Source of the DNA: Methanosarcina barkeri MS | Lineage (GTDB): Archaea > Halobacteriota > Methanosarcinia > Methanosarcinales > Methanosarcinaceae | NCBI RefSeq assembly: GCF_000970025.1 | Contig: NZ_CP009528.1 | Span: forward strand, 186,001 to 250,000 | Reading direction: 5' to 3' | DNA: 64,000 nucleotides | Shown: piece by piece, positions 31,701 to 39,478 of the stretch | Numbering within the stretch: the first letter of the stretch is position 1 | Layout: the number at the start of each line of letters is the position of its first letter | Program-made: the position numbers and the translations under genes | Notes under the pieces: model-generated | What the model was told of the DNA's origin: nothing | Database searches by the model: none | Seen by the model: the letters and a program-made list of their open reading frames with translations, nothing else

Positions 31701-31802
31701 GGTTCTTCGCCATTCTTTATGGACAAAATGATTCTCAATTCAATACCGCATTGGTTCTTATTAGGACATTATGAGGAAATCCACAAAAAACAACGAAGAG
31801 CC
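31701..31802 (-). mobile_element. 102-bp MITE, copy 2 (inverted)
   Basis: The reverse complement of this 102-bp stretch aligns end to end with 25182-25283. The ends are GGTTCTTCG and CGAAGAGCC. It sits just 7 bp beyond the stop codon of the Ig-like gene. The two MITE copies thus face each other across the STAND-TPR pair. Confidence 0.75.
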
Positions 31803-31809
31803 TTAATAT

Positions 31810-32511
31810 TTATCTAGAGACTTCGTGATGAGCAACCGCTTTTTTGTAAAGCTCAGATGGTAGACTCGAGGATCCATGAAGTTCAGGTGGTTTATAGTTC
31901 TTTGGGACAAGGAATGCAGCGACTTTTGTTGCGTATACATCTCGTCCACCCGTATCTATATCGCACTTCCATTTACCATTGCAGTTAATTGTTTTTAATG
32001 GATGAGCCCAAGTGGGTTTATTCCACCATCCTAAATTTGGAACGTATATAAAGACAGCAACCCTATAGGCTGAAGTACTTACACCTTTAACTGTGCCTGA
32101 AGCGTATCCTGCGGTTCCATAACGTGACACGGAAGTAATTTTTATTTTTGGATTCTCAGCTAATACTGTTATTTTTACTTTCTCAGAGTCTTTTAGACCT
32201 TTGGCTTTCGCGCTGAATGTTACAATATAGTTTCCCTTCTGACCAGTTGCAGGTTTCCAGGTAAACTTCCCAGTGCTCGCAACCAACCTGGCTCCACGTG
32301 GTAGACCTGTAGCAGAGTATGTTACTTTATCGCCATCAGGGTCTTTTGCTGTGGGAGTAAAGCTTAACGTTTTCCCTTCATAAACTGTTTTACTGCCTAT
32401 AGGATTAAGTACTGGAGGATGGTCAACAGAAGCTGAGGTAATTCCTGTTGTCATCAACATGAAACACATTAGTATTGCAAAGAAAAACGGTCTATTCAAC
32501 TTAGTCTTCAT
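31810..32511 (-). CDS. Secreted protein with Ig-like (He_PIG/cadherin-like) domain
   Basis: The product has 233 residues. An N-terminal signal peptide (basic MKTKLNR, hydrophobic FFFAILMCFMLMTTGITSA) is probably cut after TSA. Residues 32-120 are a putative Ig-like domain of the dystroglycan/cadherin type: VLNPIGSKTVYEGKTLSFTP, KDPDGDKVTYSATGLPRGA and STGKFTWKPATGQKGNYIVT. Residues 125-233 are a second beta-rich domain (VFIYVPNLGWWNKPTWAHPL, with a Cys pair NCNGKWKC) that I do not recognise by name. It probably acts at the cell surface in adhesion or carbohydrate binding. A 12-bp repeat array lies just upstream of the start. Confidence 0.8.
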   Translation of the reverse strand: MKTKLNRPFFFAILMCFMLMTTGITSASVDHPPVLNPIGSKTVYEGKTLSFTPTAKDPDGDKVTYSATGLPRGARLVASTGKFTWKPATGQKGNYIVTFSAKAKGLKDSEKVKITVLAENPKIKITSVSRYGTAGYASGTVKGVSTSAYRVAVFIYVPNLGWWNKPTWAHPLKTINCNGKWKCDIDTGGRDVYATKVAAFLVPKNYKPPELHGSSSLPSELYKKAVAHHEVSR

Positions 32512-32535
32512 TTAACCACTCCTATACATCACGTA

Positions 32536-32631
32536 TAACACAAATTATAACACAAATTATAACACAAATTATAACACAAATTATAATACAAATTATAACA
32601 CAAATTATAACACAAATTATAACACAAATTT
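32536..32631. repeat. Eight-copy 12-bp tandem repeat
   Basis: Units of TAACACAAATTA (one TAATACAAATTA, last TAACACAAATTT) are spaced exactly 12 bp. The array starts 24 bp before the start codon of the leftward Ig-like gene, so it occupies the expected promoter or leader region. Confidence 0.9.
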
Positions 32632-33391
32632 TCGGTCTATGATGTCCGAGCTCATAATTGAGGTTTCTATCATTGTGATATTTCCTCAATGCTCGAACCT
32701 AAATCTTCATTCTGGGGTTTCGACTCCAAAATTAGTTTCTTATTCTGGAAAAAGCATTGATCTTCGGATCTACTAAAAAGTTAAGTTTTGTGAACACATA
32801 TTTCAGAATCGCTTCCGAATGCAGTACTAAAAGAATTTTTAGAAAATTAAGATTCGTATCTGAAAATATTGTGGCTCTTTTTATTCAGTTGATACTATAT
32901 TATCCGCCTACTATTTTATTGATCTTTTACCAATAATGCTCTTAATAAAAAACAAAACAACAGTAACAAAAATCATCTACATCGCTCAAATACTTATATT
33001 TATTCATTATATACAACGAAAAATGACGAAATATTTCATAAAAAGTAGGCCGTCGGCAAATCAAGTACTTGAATTATATTATTGAACAGGATCACAGATC
33101 AGTAAAGCGGATAATTTATCGAATGTAAGGCTTTCAGTCTTTTTATATGTCCATTGTTCCGGACCTCAATGAAACTGGAACTGATTTGTGTTCCTTGCAC
33201 AAAGACGCAATCATTTGTCATACTGAATTTTTAATCATGGCAATATCAACTATGTAAAAATGGACAACCAAAAGCCCTTTTACGGAGAAAAACTAATTTT
33301 TTATGGGTTATGGAGATCCTGATACAAAAATAACATATTCCTGCAATTACAATCTTTTTCTGGGGAGAAAGTACACTTCTGAGGGGTTAAA
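32632..33391. other. Long intergenic region, no gene recognised
   Basis: 760 bases separate the divergent Ig-like and cobO-like genes. TATA-like sequence (ACTTATATTTATTCATTATATAC, in two overlapping parts) occurs near 32991-33015 and precedes a short ORF of 20 codons (ATG 33023) that ends at TGA. The stretch 33040-33330 is less AT-rich than the rest and could hold a small RNA, but no known RNA motif was recognised. GAGGGG at 33381-33386 belongs to the next gene. Confidence 0.35.
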
Positions 33392-33913
33392 TTGGTTAAA
33401 GGCCTGGTTTATCTTTACACGAGGGAAGGAGAAGGAAAGACCACAAACGCCTTTGGACTGGCTCTCAGGGCTGTAGGCCACGGGTACAGTGTAATAATTA
33501 TCCAGTTCATGAAAGGCAGGAAATACATAGGGGAGTACAAAATAAAGGACAGACTAGCTCCGGAATACGAGATCCACCAGTTTGGAAGGGAAGATTTCAT
33601 AGACTTCAAGAATCCCATGCCTCTGGATTATGAACTGGCGGAAAAGGGCCTCGAATTTGCAAAGAAAGCCCTGAAACGGAAACCAAGGCTCCTGATACTG
33701 GACGAGATAAATCTTGCAGCCCACTTTGGCATTGTGAAGACTGAAGATCTCCTCAAGCTGCTGGATGATATTCCGGAAGAAACCACAGTCGTCCTGACAG
33801 GGAGGAGGGCTCCTGGAAAACTGATAGAAAGGGCAGACCTTGTAACGGAGATGAGGCTTATAAAGCACCCCTTCGAGAAAAACGTCCTGGCAAGGGAAGG
33901 GCTTGAATATTAA
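33392..33913 (+). CDS. cobO: Cob(I)alamin / corrinoid adenosyltransferase (CobA/CobO/BtuR type)
   Basis: This 173-residue P-loop enzyme transfers the adenosyl group of ATP to cob(I)yrinic acid diamide or a similar corrinoid in cobamide synthesis. Visible motifs are the phosphate loop TREGEGKTTNAFGLALRAVG (usually GNGKGKTT; here the first Gly-Asn is Arg-Glu), VIIIQFMKG, PRLLILDEINLA (Walker B-like) and VVLTGRRAP. The start is TTG at 33392, chosen because GAGGGG lies 5 nt upstream and no ATG or GTG is better placed. Methanogens need corrinoids for methyltransferases, which fits. It stands alone, with a degenerate gene following. Confidence 0.9.
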   Translation: MVKGLVYLYTREGEGKTTNAFGLALRAVGHGYSVIIIQFMKGRKYIGEYKIKDRLAPEYEIHQFGREDFIDFKNPMPLDYELAEKGLEFAKKALKRKPRLLILDEINLAAHFGIVKTEDLLKLLDDIPEETTVVLTGRRAPGKLIERADLVTEMRLIKHPFEKNVLAREGLEY

Positions 33914-34068
33914 CTTCTGCAATATCTATTATCCCCAAAATATACGTTTTCTGTATGTGTAATATAAAATCTATGATAATTCTTTATGCCGGCAGAGTTG
34001 GAAAACAGTTCTTCTTCTGGGGTGAAAACCCGGCTGAAAAGGAAATCCAGGGTGTTTGGCGGGGGTGA

Positions 34069-34282
34069 ATACCTAAAAACTCAACTGCAAAGCCTTATCC
34101 TTATGATTTGGGTTTTGAAAACCTTTTTTCTGCCCTTGAGCTGCTTCTGGGTAGTCCTTCCAAAAAGGCTTGGAAAATTTCCCTTATGGCGGGAAGAAGA
34201 GGATTTGCTTGAAGTACTGGAGGGCATTTACAAAGAAGCTTCGCCTTCAGGGATGATGATCTTCCTTGGAGAACGTAAATGA
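34069..34282 (+). pseudogene. Frameshifted small gene of unknown function
   Basis: Two frames together give a plausible protein. Frame 1 (from about 34072) reads KPYPYDLGFENLFSALELLL and GSPSKKAWKISL. Near 34185-34195 coding character moves to the other frame, WREEEDLLEVLEGIYKEASP then SGMMIFLGERK, ending at TGA 34280-34282. The continuous 98-codon frame (33986-34282) instead has an implausible hydrophobic middle. The simplest reading is one ancestral gene with a single frameshift and a lost 5' end. No family is recognised. A 15-bp duplication follows the stop (AACGTAAATGAATT twice). Confidence 0.4.
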
Positions 34283-34338
34283 ATTAACGTAAATGAATTT
34301 TTGAAATCATAAGTAAGATCATAAGTGAGATCATAAGT

Positions 34339-34377
34339 GAGTACTCTTATGAGTACTCATTCATGAACATTTTTTTA
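34339..34377. terminator. Probable terminator between convergent genes
   Basis: Two copies of the self-complementary GAGTACTC (34339-34346 and 34351-34358) flank TTAT and can form an 8-bp stem. A T-run (34370-34376) follows on the plus strand. It lies between the end of the rightward relic and the end of feoA. Confidence 0.5.
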
Positions 34378-34451
34378 TAATTTTCTAAATTAACTACTCC
34401 GGCAGGCCTTTCTCCTATGTCATCTTCTTTGCCTTTTCGTTGAGAGGTGAA

Positions 34452-34703
34452 TCAGTAACTAACGTAAATATTATTTGCTATTTCCTTATCAACAGCATAT
34501 CTTGTCTGGTCAACTTCAAAAAGATACGAAGGGGACCTTCTAAGTAGCGTGATTGGCATGCCTGGAAGGATACCCATAGCTATCAGCTTCTGTAGAATTC
34601 CCGGGTTCTTCGTTTCAAGGTGGTCAATTTTTCCGGTTTTTCTGGGTTCCATTGCGCAGAGAGTTATAGCTTTCAGATCAAAATGTGAGTTTTTAGTTAC
34701 CAT
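34452..34703 (-). CDS. feoA: FeoA, ferrous iron transport accessory protein
   Basis: The 83-residue SH3-like FeoA domain works with FeoB in Fe(II) uptake, in the cytoplasm. Typical features are LKAITLCAMEPRKTGKIDHL, the turn LIAMGILPGMPITLLRRSPS and the end FEVDQTRYAVDKEIANNIYV. It is the last gene of the feo operon. Its ATG (34703-34701) lies inside the end of the small zinc-ribbon gene, a 7-nt overlap, so the two are almost certainly translated in a coupled manner. A length of about 75-85 residues is usual for the family. Confidence 0.93.
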   Translation of the reverse strand: MVTKNSHFDLKAITLCAMEPRKTGKIDHLETKNPGILQKLIAMGILPGMPITLLRRSPSYLFEVDQTRYAVDKEIANNIYVSY

Positions 34704-34864
34704 TTGAAAAACTTCCTTATGGATTGAATAATCTTTGCTTCTTGTACAAGTTCATATCCGCAGTTTGGACAGCACTGCTTGTTACAGCTGTGAAGTTTTC
34801 CGCAGCCGGTGCATTTCGTTTCATCAGCTTTCTCAAATTCATTTCCGCAGAGTGGGCATTTCAC
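34697..34864 (-). CDS. Small zinc-ribbon protein between feoB and feoA
   Basis: A 55-residue ORF begins with GTG 34864-34862, which overlaps the feoB stop TGA (34863-34861) as GTGA, and ends at TAA 34699-34697 inside the feoA start region. Sequence features: KCPLCGNEFEKADE, then TKCTGCGKLHSC, then NKQCCPNCGYELVQEAKIIQ and the basic end SIRKFFKW. There are nine cysteines, six in three CxxC pairs, enough for one or two zinc (or iron) sites, and a C-terminal amphipathic helix. Position suggests a role in ferrous iron transport, like that proposed for FeoC in bacteria, although it is not recognisably homologous to FeoC. The gene is short enough to be missed by automatic annotation. Confidence 0.8.
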   Translation of the reverse strand: MKCPLCGNEFEKADETKCTGCGKLHSCNKQCCPNCGYELVQEAKIIQSIRKFFKW

Positions 34865-37083
34865 AGGTTAACCCCCAGCAGTTTTAACAGGTTATTTACT
34901 ATAAAGCCTGTAAAAAATGCAAATGGGAAAATGAAACCCGAAATTGCAAGGGCTGTTTTAAAGCCTCTTTCTTTTATTGTCATCATAAACTGGGCTATAC
35001 ACGGCATGAAAAGGGTAAGAGTAATGGCTGCAACTACGAGTTGCACGCCTGTCAGTAATCCTGAGTCATGCATTCCATAAAGTCCCGCTGCCCCGAAATC
35101 TCTCCTGAAAAAGCCGAAAAGGAAGACATCAGCTGCATCAGGAGGCAGGCCTATCCAGACTGTTGGGTATTCTATGATTTTCAGGGCGAGGGCAAAAAGG
35201 CCTGTTAGCTTGCCTATCCAGATCAGAACACTTGCCAGTACAAATAGCGGCAGAACTTCCAGAAAATACCAGTGCATTCTGGAGTAAGTTTTAACCAGTA
35301 CGTTCGAAAGTTTAGGTTTCCTGAGAGGAGGCATTTCAAGTATGAAGGTCGGGGCTTCTCCTGGCAGTATTCTGGAAGCCAGGAAGCCTATCAGGACGAA
35401 CTCCAGTAATATTACTACAGACCAGATAAGCAGGCTCTCAGGGCTTTTCGAAAGTATTGAAAGAATAATGCCTAACTGTGCCGAGCAGGGAATCGCAAGA
35501 GCCAGCAGGATATTTGCAATAAGCCTTTCCCGCTTTGTCTCAAGGGTTCGGGTAACCATTGTAGCCATTGTCGAACAGCCAAATCCTAGCACCATTGGGA
35601 TTACCGCCCTTCCGCTGAGCCCTATTTTCTTAAACATGCCATCAAGGAGCAGGCCCAGTCTTGGAAGATAACCCGTGTCTTCTATGATGGAAAACACAAG
35701 GAAAAAGGCTCCCACTATCGGAAGTATAAGGGCAATCGCGTATGTTACAGCCTGGGTAAAAATCCCGTATTCTCCCACAAAAAGGTCCTGCAAAGTCGGG
35801 TAAGGTACAAGCGATACGAACTTTTCAGTTACAAAGGGATTTATATATCCTCCAAAGACCGTATTTTCTAGAAAATCAACAACCGTTCCCGCTGCAAATA
35901 CGCCTACAAACAGATAGAGCCCGAAGTACAGGATTAAAAACAACACAGGTATCCCAAGCAAAGGATGGATGAGAATACTGTCAATTTTCTCGGAAAAACC
36001 GAGATTTCTATTCTGTATTTTACTTCCATTTATTCCGGTATCTTCCTCTGCTCTTCTTTTTATTCCAGTATTTTCCTCTGCTCTTCTTTTTATTCCAGTA
36101 CCTTCCTCTGCTCTTATTTTTTCGACTTTCCCACTACCTTTTCTCTCGATTATCTCAGGTATTATCATTACCTGTTCTACGATTTCGTTTACATGCTCCT
36201 GGCGCTTCAGGGTGAATAGGTAGGAAAGAGGAACTTCAGAGATCTTTGAGGCAGCTTCTACAAGTTTCTGAATTTCTTCGGAGCTTTTTTCATGGCTTTC
36301 TTCCCCACAATATGTGTTTTTTTGAGCTCTGCGCAGGTATTCAAGGGCTGTTCTATCTTCCTGGAGCAGTAGGAGTGAGATCGCTCTTTTTGAGATTCCG
36401 GTTGAGATTTCGGCTGAAATTTCGGCTTCTTTTGCGGGATCAAGCAAACCTTCAACTGCTTTGATATATGGCTCAATTTCTGTACCGTAGTCAAGTTTTT
36501 GCTCAGATTTTTGCGCGTCATCTCCAGGGGTAAACTCCGAAATTGCAGTTTTAAGTTCCTCTATTCCTTTTCCTTCTCTTGAAATCGTTCCAACAACTGG
36601 AATTCCCAGCAATTGACTGAGTTTGGATATCTCGATTTCAATCCCTCTTTCTTCTGCCTCATCCATCATATTTAGAACAAGAATTAAAGGAAGCCCGGCT
36701 TCAAGGAGCTGCAGGGTGAAGGAAAGCATCCGTCTGAGGTTTCGGGCATCTACCACATGGAGGTAAACTGAAGTTTTTTCTTCAAAAAGCAGAAGTTGAG
36801 ATACTCTTTCTTCCTCACTTATAGGGAGCAGGGAGTACATCCCGGGCGTGTCAATGATTTCATATTCTTTTTCTCCTATCCTTACTTTTCCATGAGTGAT
36901 TTCAACTGAGGTTCCCGGATAATTGGAAACCAGTGTATAACTTCCAGAGAGGGCATTAAATAGGCTGCTTTTTCCCACGTTAGGGTTTCCTATAAGTATG
37001 ATTTTCGGAAGCTCTTTTCCTGGAATGCATCTCGTTTTTCCACAGCAGCATTCTCTTTCAGGGCAGGTAACTGGTAGTTTCAT
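34861..37083 (-). CDS. feoB: FeoB, ferrous iron transporter with G domain
   Basis: The product has 740 residues from ATG 37083. The frame extends to a TTG at 37107, but that codon lies in the regulatory box, and MKLPVTCPERE is the natural start. A Cys-rich tip comes first (Cys 7, 12, 13, 14, 19). The G domain has G1 GNPNVGKS (32-39) and G3 DTPG (78-81). A helical spacer follows, then a linker near 320-350 made of three 10-residue repeats (RRAEENTGIK type), and a polytopic transporter domain with two Gate motifs (GCSTMATMVTRTLETKRERL and the LFMPCIAQFM region). It imports Fe(II) across the membrane. It is first in the operon with the zinc-ribbon gene and feoA, behind two DtxR-like boxes. Confidence 0.95.
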   Translation of the reverse strand: MKLPVTCPERECCCGKTRCIPGKELPKIILIGNPNVGKSSLFNALSGSYTLVSNYPGTSVEITHGKVRIGEKEYEIIDTPGMYSLLPISEEERVSQLLLFEEKTSVYLHVVDARNLRRMLSFTLQLLEAGLPLILVLNMMDEAEERGIEIEISKLSQLLGIPVVGTISREGKGIEELKTAISEFTPGDDAQKSEQKLDYGTEIEPYIKAVEGLLDPAKEAEISAEISTGISKRAISLLLLQEDRTALEYLRRAQKNTYCGEESHEKSSEEIQKLVEAASKISEVPLSYLFTLKRQEHVNEIVEQVMIIPEIIERKGSGKVEKIRAEEGTGIKRRAEENTGIKRRAEEDTGINGSKIQNRNLGFSEKIDSILIHPLLGIPVLFLILYFGLYLFVGVFAAGTVVDFLENTVFGGYINPFVTEKFVSLVPYPTLQDLFVGEYGIFTQAVTYAIALILPIVGAFFLVFSIIEDTGYLPRLGLLLDGMFKKIGLSGRAVIPMVLGFGCSTMATMVTRTLETKRERLIANILLALAIPCSAQLGIILSILSKSPESLLIWSVVILLEFVLIGFLASRILPGEAPTFILEMPPLRKPKLSNVLVKTYSRMHWYFLEVLPLFVLASVLIWIGKLTGLFALALKIIEYPTVWIGLPPDAADVFLFGFFRRDFGAAGLYGMHDSGLLTGVQLVVAAITLTLFMPCIAQFMMTIKERGFKTALAISGFIFPFAFFTGFIVNNLLKLLGVNL
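36031..36120 (-). repeat. Three in-frame 30-bp repeats within feoB
   Basis: Units at 36031, 36061 and 36091, each exactly 30 bp (plus strand TATTCCAGTATTTTCCTCTG and variants), encode ten residues each in the linker between the GTPase region and the membrane domain. The period is a multiple of 3, so the frame is kept. Confidence 0.85.
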
Positions 37084-37099
37084 ACTTTTGCTCTCATAT

Positions 37100-37113
37100 T
37101 TAGGCAAACCTAA
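37100..37113 (-). promoter_or_regulatory. DtxR/IdeR-like iron box 1 upstream of feoB
   Basis: TTAGGCAAACCTAA is a palindromic 14-mer (TTAGG-N4-CCTAA) lying 17 nt before the feoB ATG. The half-site TTAGG/CCTAA is that of DtxR-family metal-dependent repressors. It overlaps the in-frame TTG at 37107, which is why that codon is not used as the start. Confidence 0.7.
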
Positions 37114-37131
37114 TTTTTAATCTGTTCATAT

Positions 37132-37145
37132 TTAGGCAAACCTAA
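37132..37145 (-). promoter_or_regulatory. DtxR/IdeR-like iron box 2 upstream of feoB
   Basis: This is an identical copy of TTAGGCAAACCTAA, 32 bp from the first centre to centre, about three helical turns. A TATA-like CTTAAATATT (minus strand, 37146-37155 region) abuts it, so a bound repressor would cover the core promoter. Confidence 0.7.
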
Positions 37146-37753
37146 TATTTAAGCCTATGCTAGCAGCATGAAGCTCTGAAGTTTATTGTACAAAACCAAA
37201 AGTTTGAAAATTTTTTGACTCATAATAAAGCCTTTAGCCTGAATCTCGAACTTAAATTTCAATTTGAGAGTCTATTTCAAAACCAATTTTTAATCTCACT
37301 CTGTAAGATTTTCGGAATCATTTTTCTAAGTCTGTGACTCAATTTTTCCCGGTTAACTAAACATGCATGAGTTTAAGTTCCAATATTAGCGAACCAATGA
37401 AAAAGTAATATTTTTGAAAAGGAAATACTATGAAATATATATATCTTGTAATTCTTTTTGGAAAAGTTGAATGGAAAAAATCAATTTTGTGATTGTTATT
37501 TTAATTTCGCTAGTATTTATATTTCCACTAATATTATAATTCATAAATATAACTCTTATATTGCATGTATTTGAAATCGCCTTTGTTGGCAAATCCCATG
37601 CTATAAAATGAGGATAGAATTTACTAATGTTTATCCTCCTCAAAAGATGCTGGACGATTTATTGATAACGTGAATACATCTGCCAACATCGGTGGATTGA
37701 AAACTAACATTTGCAAAATTGAGTGAGTTATAACATATTGGGGGAGTCAACAA
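37146..37753. other. Intergenic region between feoB and the cupin gene
   Basis: About 600 bases without a supported gene. The region 37425-37560 is very AT-rich and may contain the cupin promoter or a longer leader. GGGGGAG at 37740-37746 is the ribosome-binding site of the cupin gene. A 71-codon minus-strand ORF at 37428-37643 has Ile/Asn-rich AT-driven composition and is not accepted. Confidence 0.45.
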
Positions 37754-38329
37754 ATGAGTCTTAAAAAGACACTGGGTATTTTGCTGGCAGTTTGTTTTTT
37801 ACTATCAATTGCTGCAACTGCAGTAAGCGCTAAAGAACTGCCCAGTATGGCTGGAAAGAAGACATGTGAGGCAGAGGTATGCAAGAAAGTAGATAAGCCA
37901 AAAAATAAAATGAAAGGATTTTCTATCGATATCGAAAAGGCCACTTTGGAAAATAACTATTTCCGCAAGGTGCTCTATACCTCAAAGTACAGCCAACTGG
38001 TAATTATGAGTCTCAATCCCGGGGAAGATATCGGAATGGAAGTGCATGAGAAAAACGATCAGTTTCTCCGCTTTGAGGAAGGACAGGGAAAGTGCATAAT
38101 TAACGGTAACGAATATGAAGTCGGTAACGGATCTGCGGTGGTTGTGCCGGCTGGTGCCCAGCACAATGTCATTAACACTTTGAAAACAGGTTCTCTGAAA
38201 TTCTATGTAATCTATTCACCGCCTGTTCATAAGGACGGCATTATACGCGCCACAAAGGTCGAAGCCGAAGCCAATCCAGAGGAATATGACGGCGTGCCTA
38301 CGGAATACACTAAGGAGATAATATCATAA
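37754..38329 (+). CDS. Secreted cupin-fold protein
   Basis: The product has 191 residues. A signal peptide (MSLKKT, then LGILLAVCFLLSIAATAVSA, cut after VSA near residue 26) is followed by a single-domain cupin. Motif 1 is GMEVHEKNDQFLRFEEGQG and motif 2 PAGAQHNVINT. The metal-ligand His and Glu in motif 1 (HEKNDQF-type) are partly changed from the standard HxHx4E, with one His (VHEK) and a downstream His (AQHN) retained. Most archaeal cupins of this kind are cytoplasmic, so the export signal is unusual. The ribosome-binding site GGGGGAG lies 7 nt before the ATG, and a hairpin terminator follows. The substrate is unknown. Confidence 0.85.
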   Translation: MSLKKTLGILLAVCFLLSIAATAVSAKELPSMAGKKTCEAEVCKKVDKPKNKMKGFSIDIEKATLENNYFRKVLYTSKYSQLVIMSLNPGEDIGMEVHEKNDQFLRFEEGQGKCIINGNEYEVGNGSAVVVPAGAQHNVINTLKTGSLKFYVIYSPPVHKDGIIRATKVEAEANPEEYDGVPTEYTKEIIS

Positions 38330-38343
38330 GAAATAGGAATAAA

Positions 38344-38375
38344 TGCTTTATATCCATAAAGCACTTTTCTTTTTT
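38344..38375 (+). terminator. Hairpin terminator after the cupin gene
   Basis: TGCTTTAT (38344-38351) pairs with ATAAAGCA (38356-38363) around a 4-nt loop and is followed by CTTTTCTTTTTT. It begins 15 nt after the stop codon. Confidence 0.6.
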
Positions 38376-38520
38376 ATATTTTGAACTAAATATCTGAATT
38401 TCTTTGAAAACATTTGTTTGCAGAAATAATGGCTGCGGTTAGTTTTGTATCCTCTTTTTGATCTATTTTTAGGGAGTTTGTACGAGAGATTCAAAAGTCA
38501 AATTTTGATTTTTGAGTTAG

Positions 38521-38670
38521 GCTTAGTAGTCTGCATCTCAGTAGTCTATGGCTTAATAGTCTACAGCTTAATAATCTATGACTTAATAGTCTATGGCTTA
38601 ATAGTCTACGGCTTAATAGTCTATGGCTTAATAGTCTACAGCTTAATAATCTATGACTTAGTATTCTATG
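38521..38670. repeat. Ten-copy 15-bp tandem repeat
   Basis: There are ten units of the type GCTTAATAGTCTATG. Units 3-5 and 8-10 form a higher-order pattern (ACA/ATG/ATG endings), suggesting duplication in blocks of about five. The array lies 22 bp beyond the stop of the FilR1-like gene and about 190 bp beyond the cupin stop. Confidence 0.9.
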
Positions 38671-38692
38671 GGTCGACACGTTGCTGTTTATT

Positions 38693-39478
38693 TCATTTTA
38701 TTTTCCTGCTCATATCCCTGTAGTATTCGAAAAATTCTTGTCCCCATTTTATTGCCTGTGGTTCGAAACTTATCACATACTGACGGTCAAACCTGCCATT
38801 TTCGTTAAACAAGCCCATAGTCATTATTCCGTTAGATATAGCAATTAGCGCGGGGATTTCAATTTCTTTTTTTTCCAGAATGTAAAGACTTGAGTTTTCA
38901 ATTTTGAGAAATTCTTTTCCTTCTGCTTTGAAATCTTTTACAAGCCGTAAGTATACAGCTTCACTCAAAACAAGGGAAATTTCAACGCCTTTTCGTGCAA
39001 GGATGAGAACAAGAGCCGGAAGTTGAGGATGAAAATACGAATAAAACATGTGGATATAGGTTGAGTTAGAAAGGTTTTTTACAAACTCCGGGTTCAGATC
39101 AAAAGTATGACTAAGATCCGGTTCTATGAGGCGATAGTTTCCAAGCTCGTTTATCTTATCTACAAGATGGGGTGGAATAGGGGCAAGCTTTCTGTCGGCC
39201 CAGAACTCTTCTTTCTTCTCAAACACTGATAGGGTCTCAATCAGGGGTTGCATTTTTTCAACGACGATTTCCCCTATTGCACTAAGCTGGTATATTCCTT
39301 CTTCATGTATTACCAGACCCTCTTCTTTTAACTTCTTTATCTGAGGAAGAAGAGCCGTCCTCGGTACCTGAAGCTCCTCAAGTATCTCTTCGATGTCCTT
39401 AGGGCCTTCTTTCAGGAGCAGAAGAAAATCTTTTCTCTTTTCTGAAAACAGGATAAGATCAAGCAAGCCGGGGTTCAT
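38693..39478 (-). CDS. FilR1-type winged-helix transcriptional regulator
   Basis: The product has 261 residues. Residues 8-75 form a winged helix of the ArsR-like group (FLLLLKEGPKDIEEILEELQ and VPRTALLPQIKKLKEEGLVI). The rest is the FilR1/DUF1724 ligand domain (IPPHLVDKINELGNYRLIEP, the strand pattern FYSYFHPQLPALVLILARKG and IPALIAISNGIMTMGLF). This family is largely confined to methanogens and includes regulators of methanogenesis genes in Methanosarcina. No target is apparent from the neighbourhood, since it faces a long non-coding region. Its own upstream DNA may hold an autoregulatory site, but none was recognised. Confidence 0.88.
   Translation of the reverse strand: MNPGLLDLILFSEKRKDFLLLLKEGPKDIEEILEELQVPRTALLPQIKKLKEEGLVIHEEGIYQLSAIGEIVVEKMQPLIETLSVFEKKEEFWADRKLAPIPPHLVDKINELGNYRLIEPDLSHTFDLNPEFVKNLSNSTYIHMFYSYFHPQLPALVLILARKGVEISLVLSEAVYLRLVKDFKAEGKEFLKIENSSLYILEKKEIEIPALIAISNGIMTMGLFNENGRFDRQYVISFEPQAIKWGQEFFEYYRDMSRKIK

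Noticed and set aside
37084-37107. Extension of feoB to a TTG start
   Set aside because: The TTG lies within the DtxR-like palindrome, and homology begins at ATG 37083.
37428-37643. 71-codon minus-strand ORF
   Set aside because: Ile/Asn-rich composition expected from AT-rich DNA; no ribosome-binding site and no family pattern.
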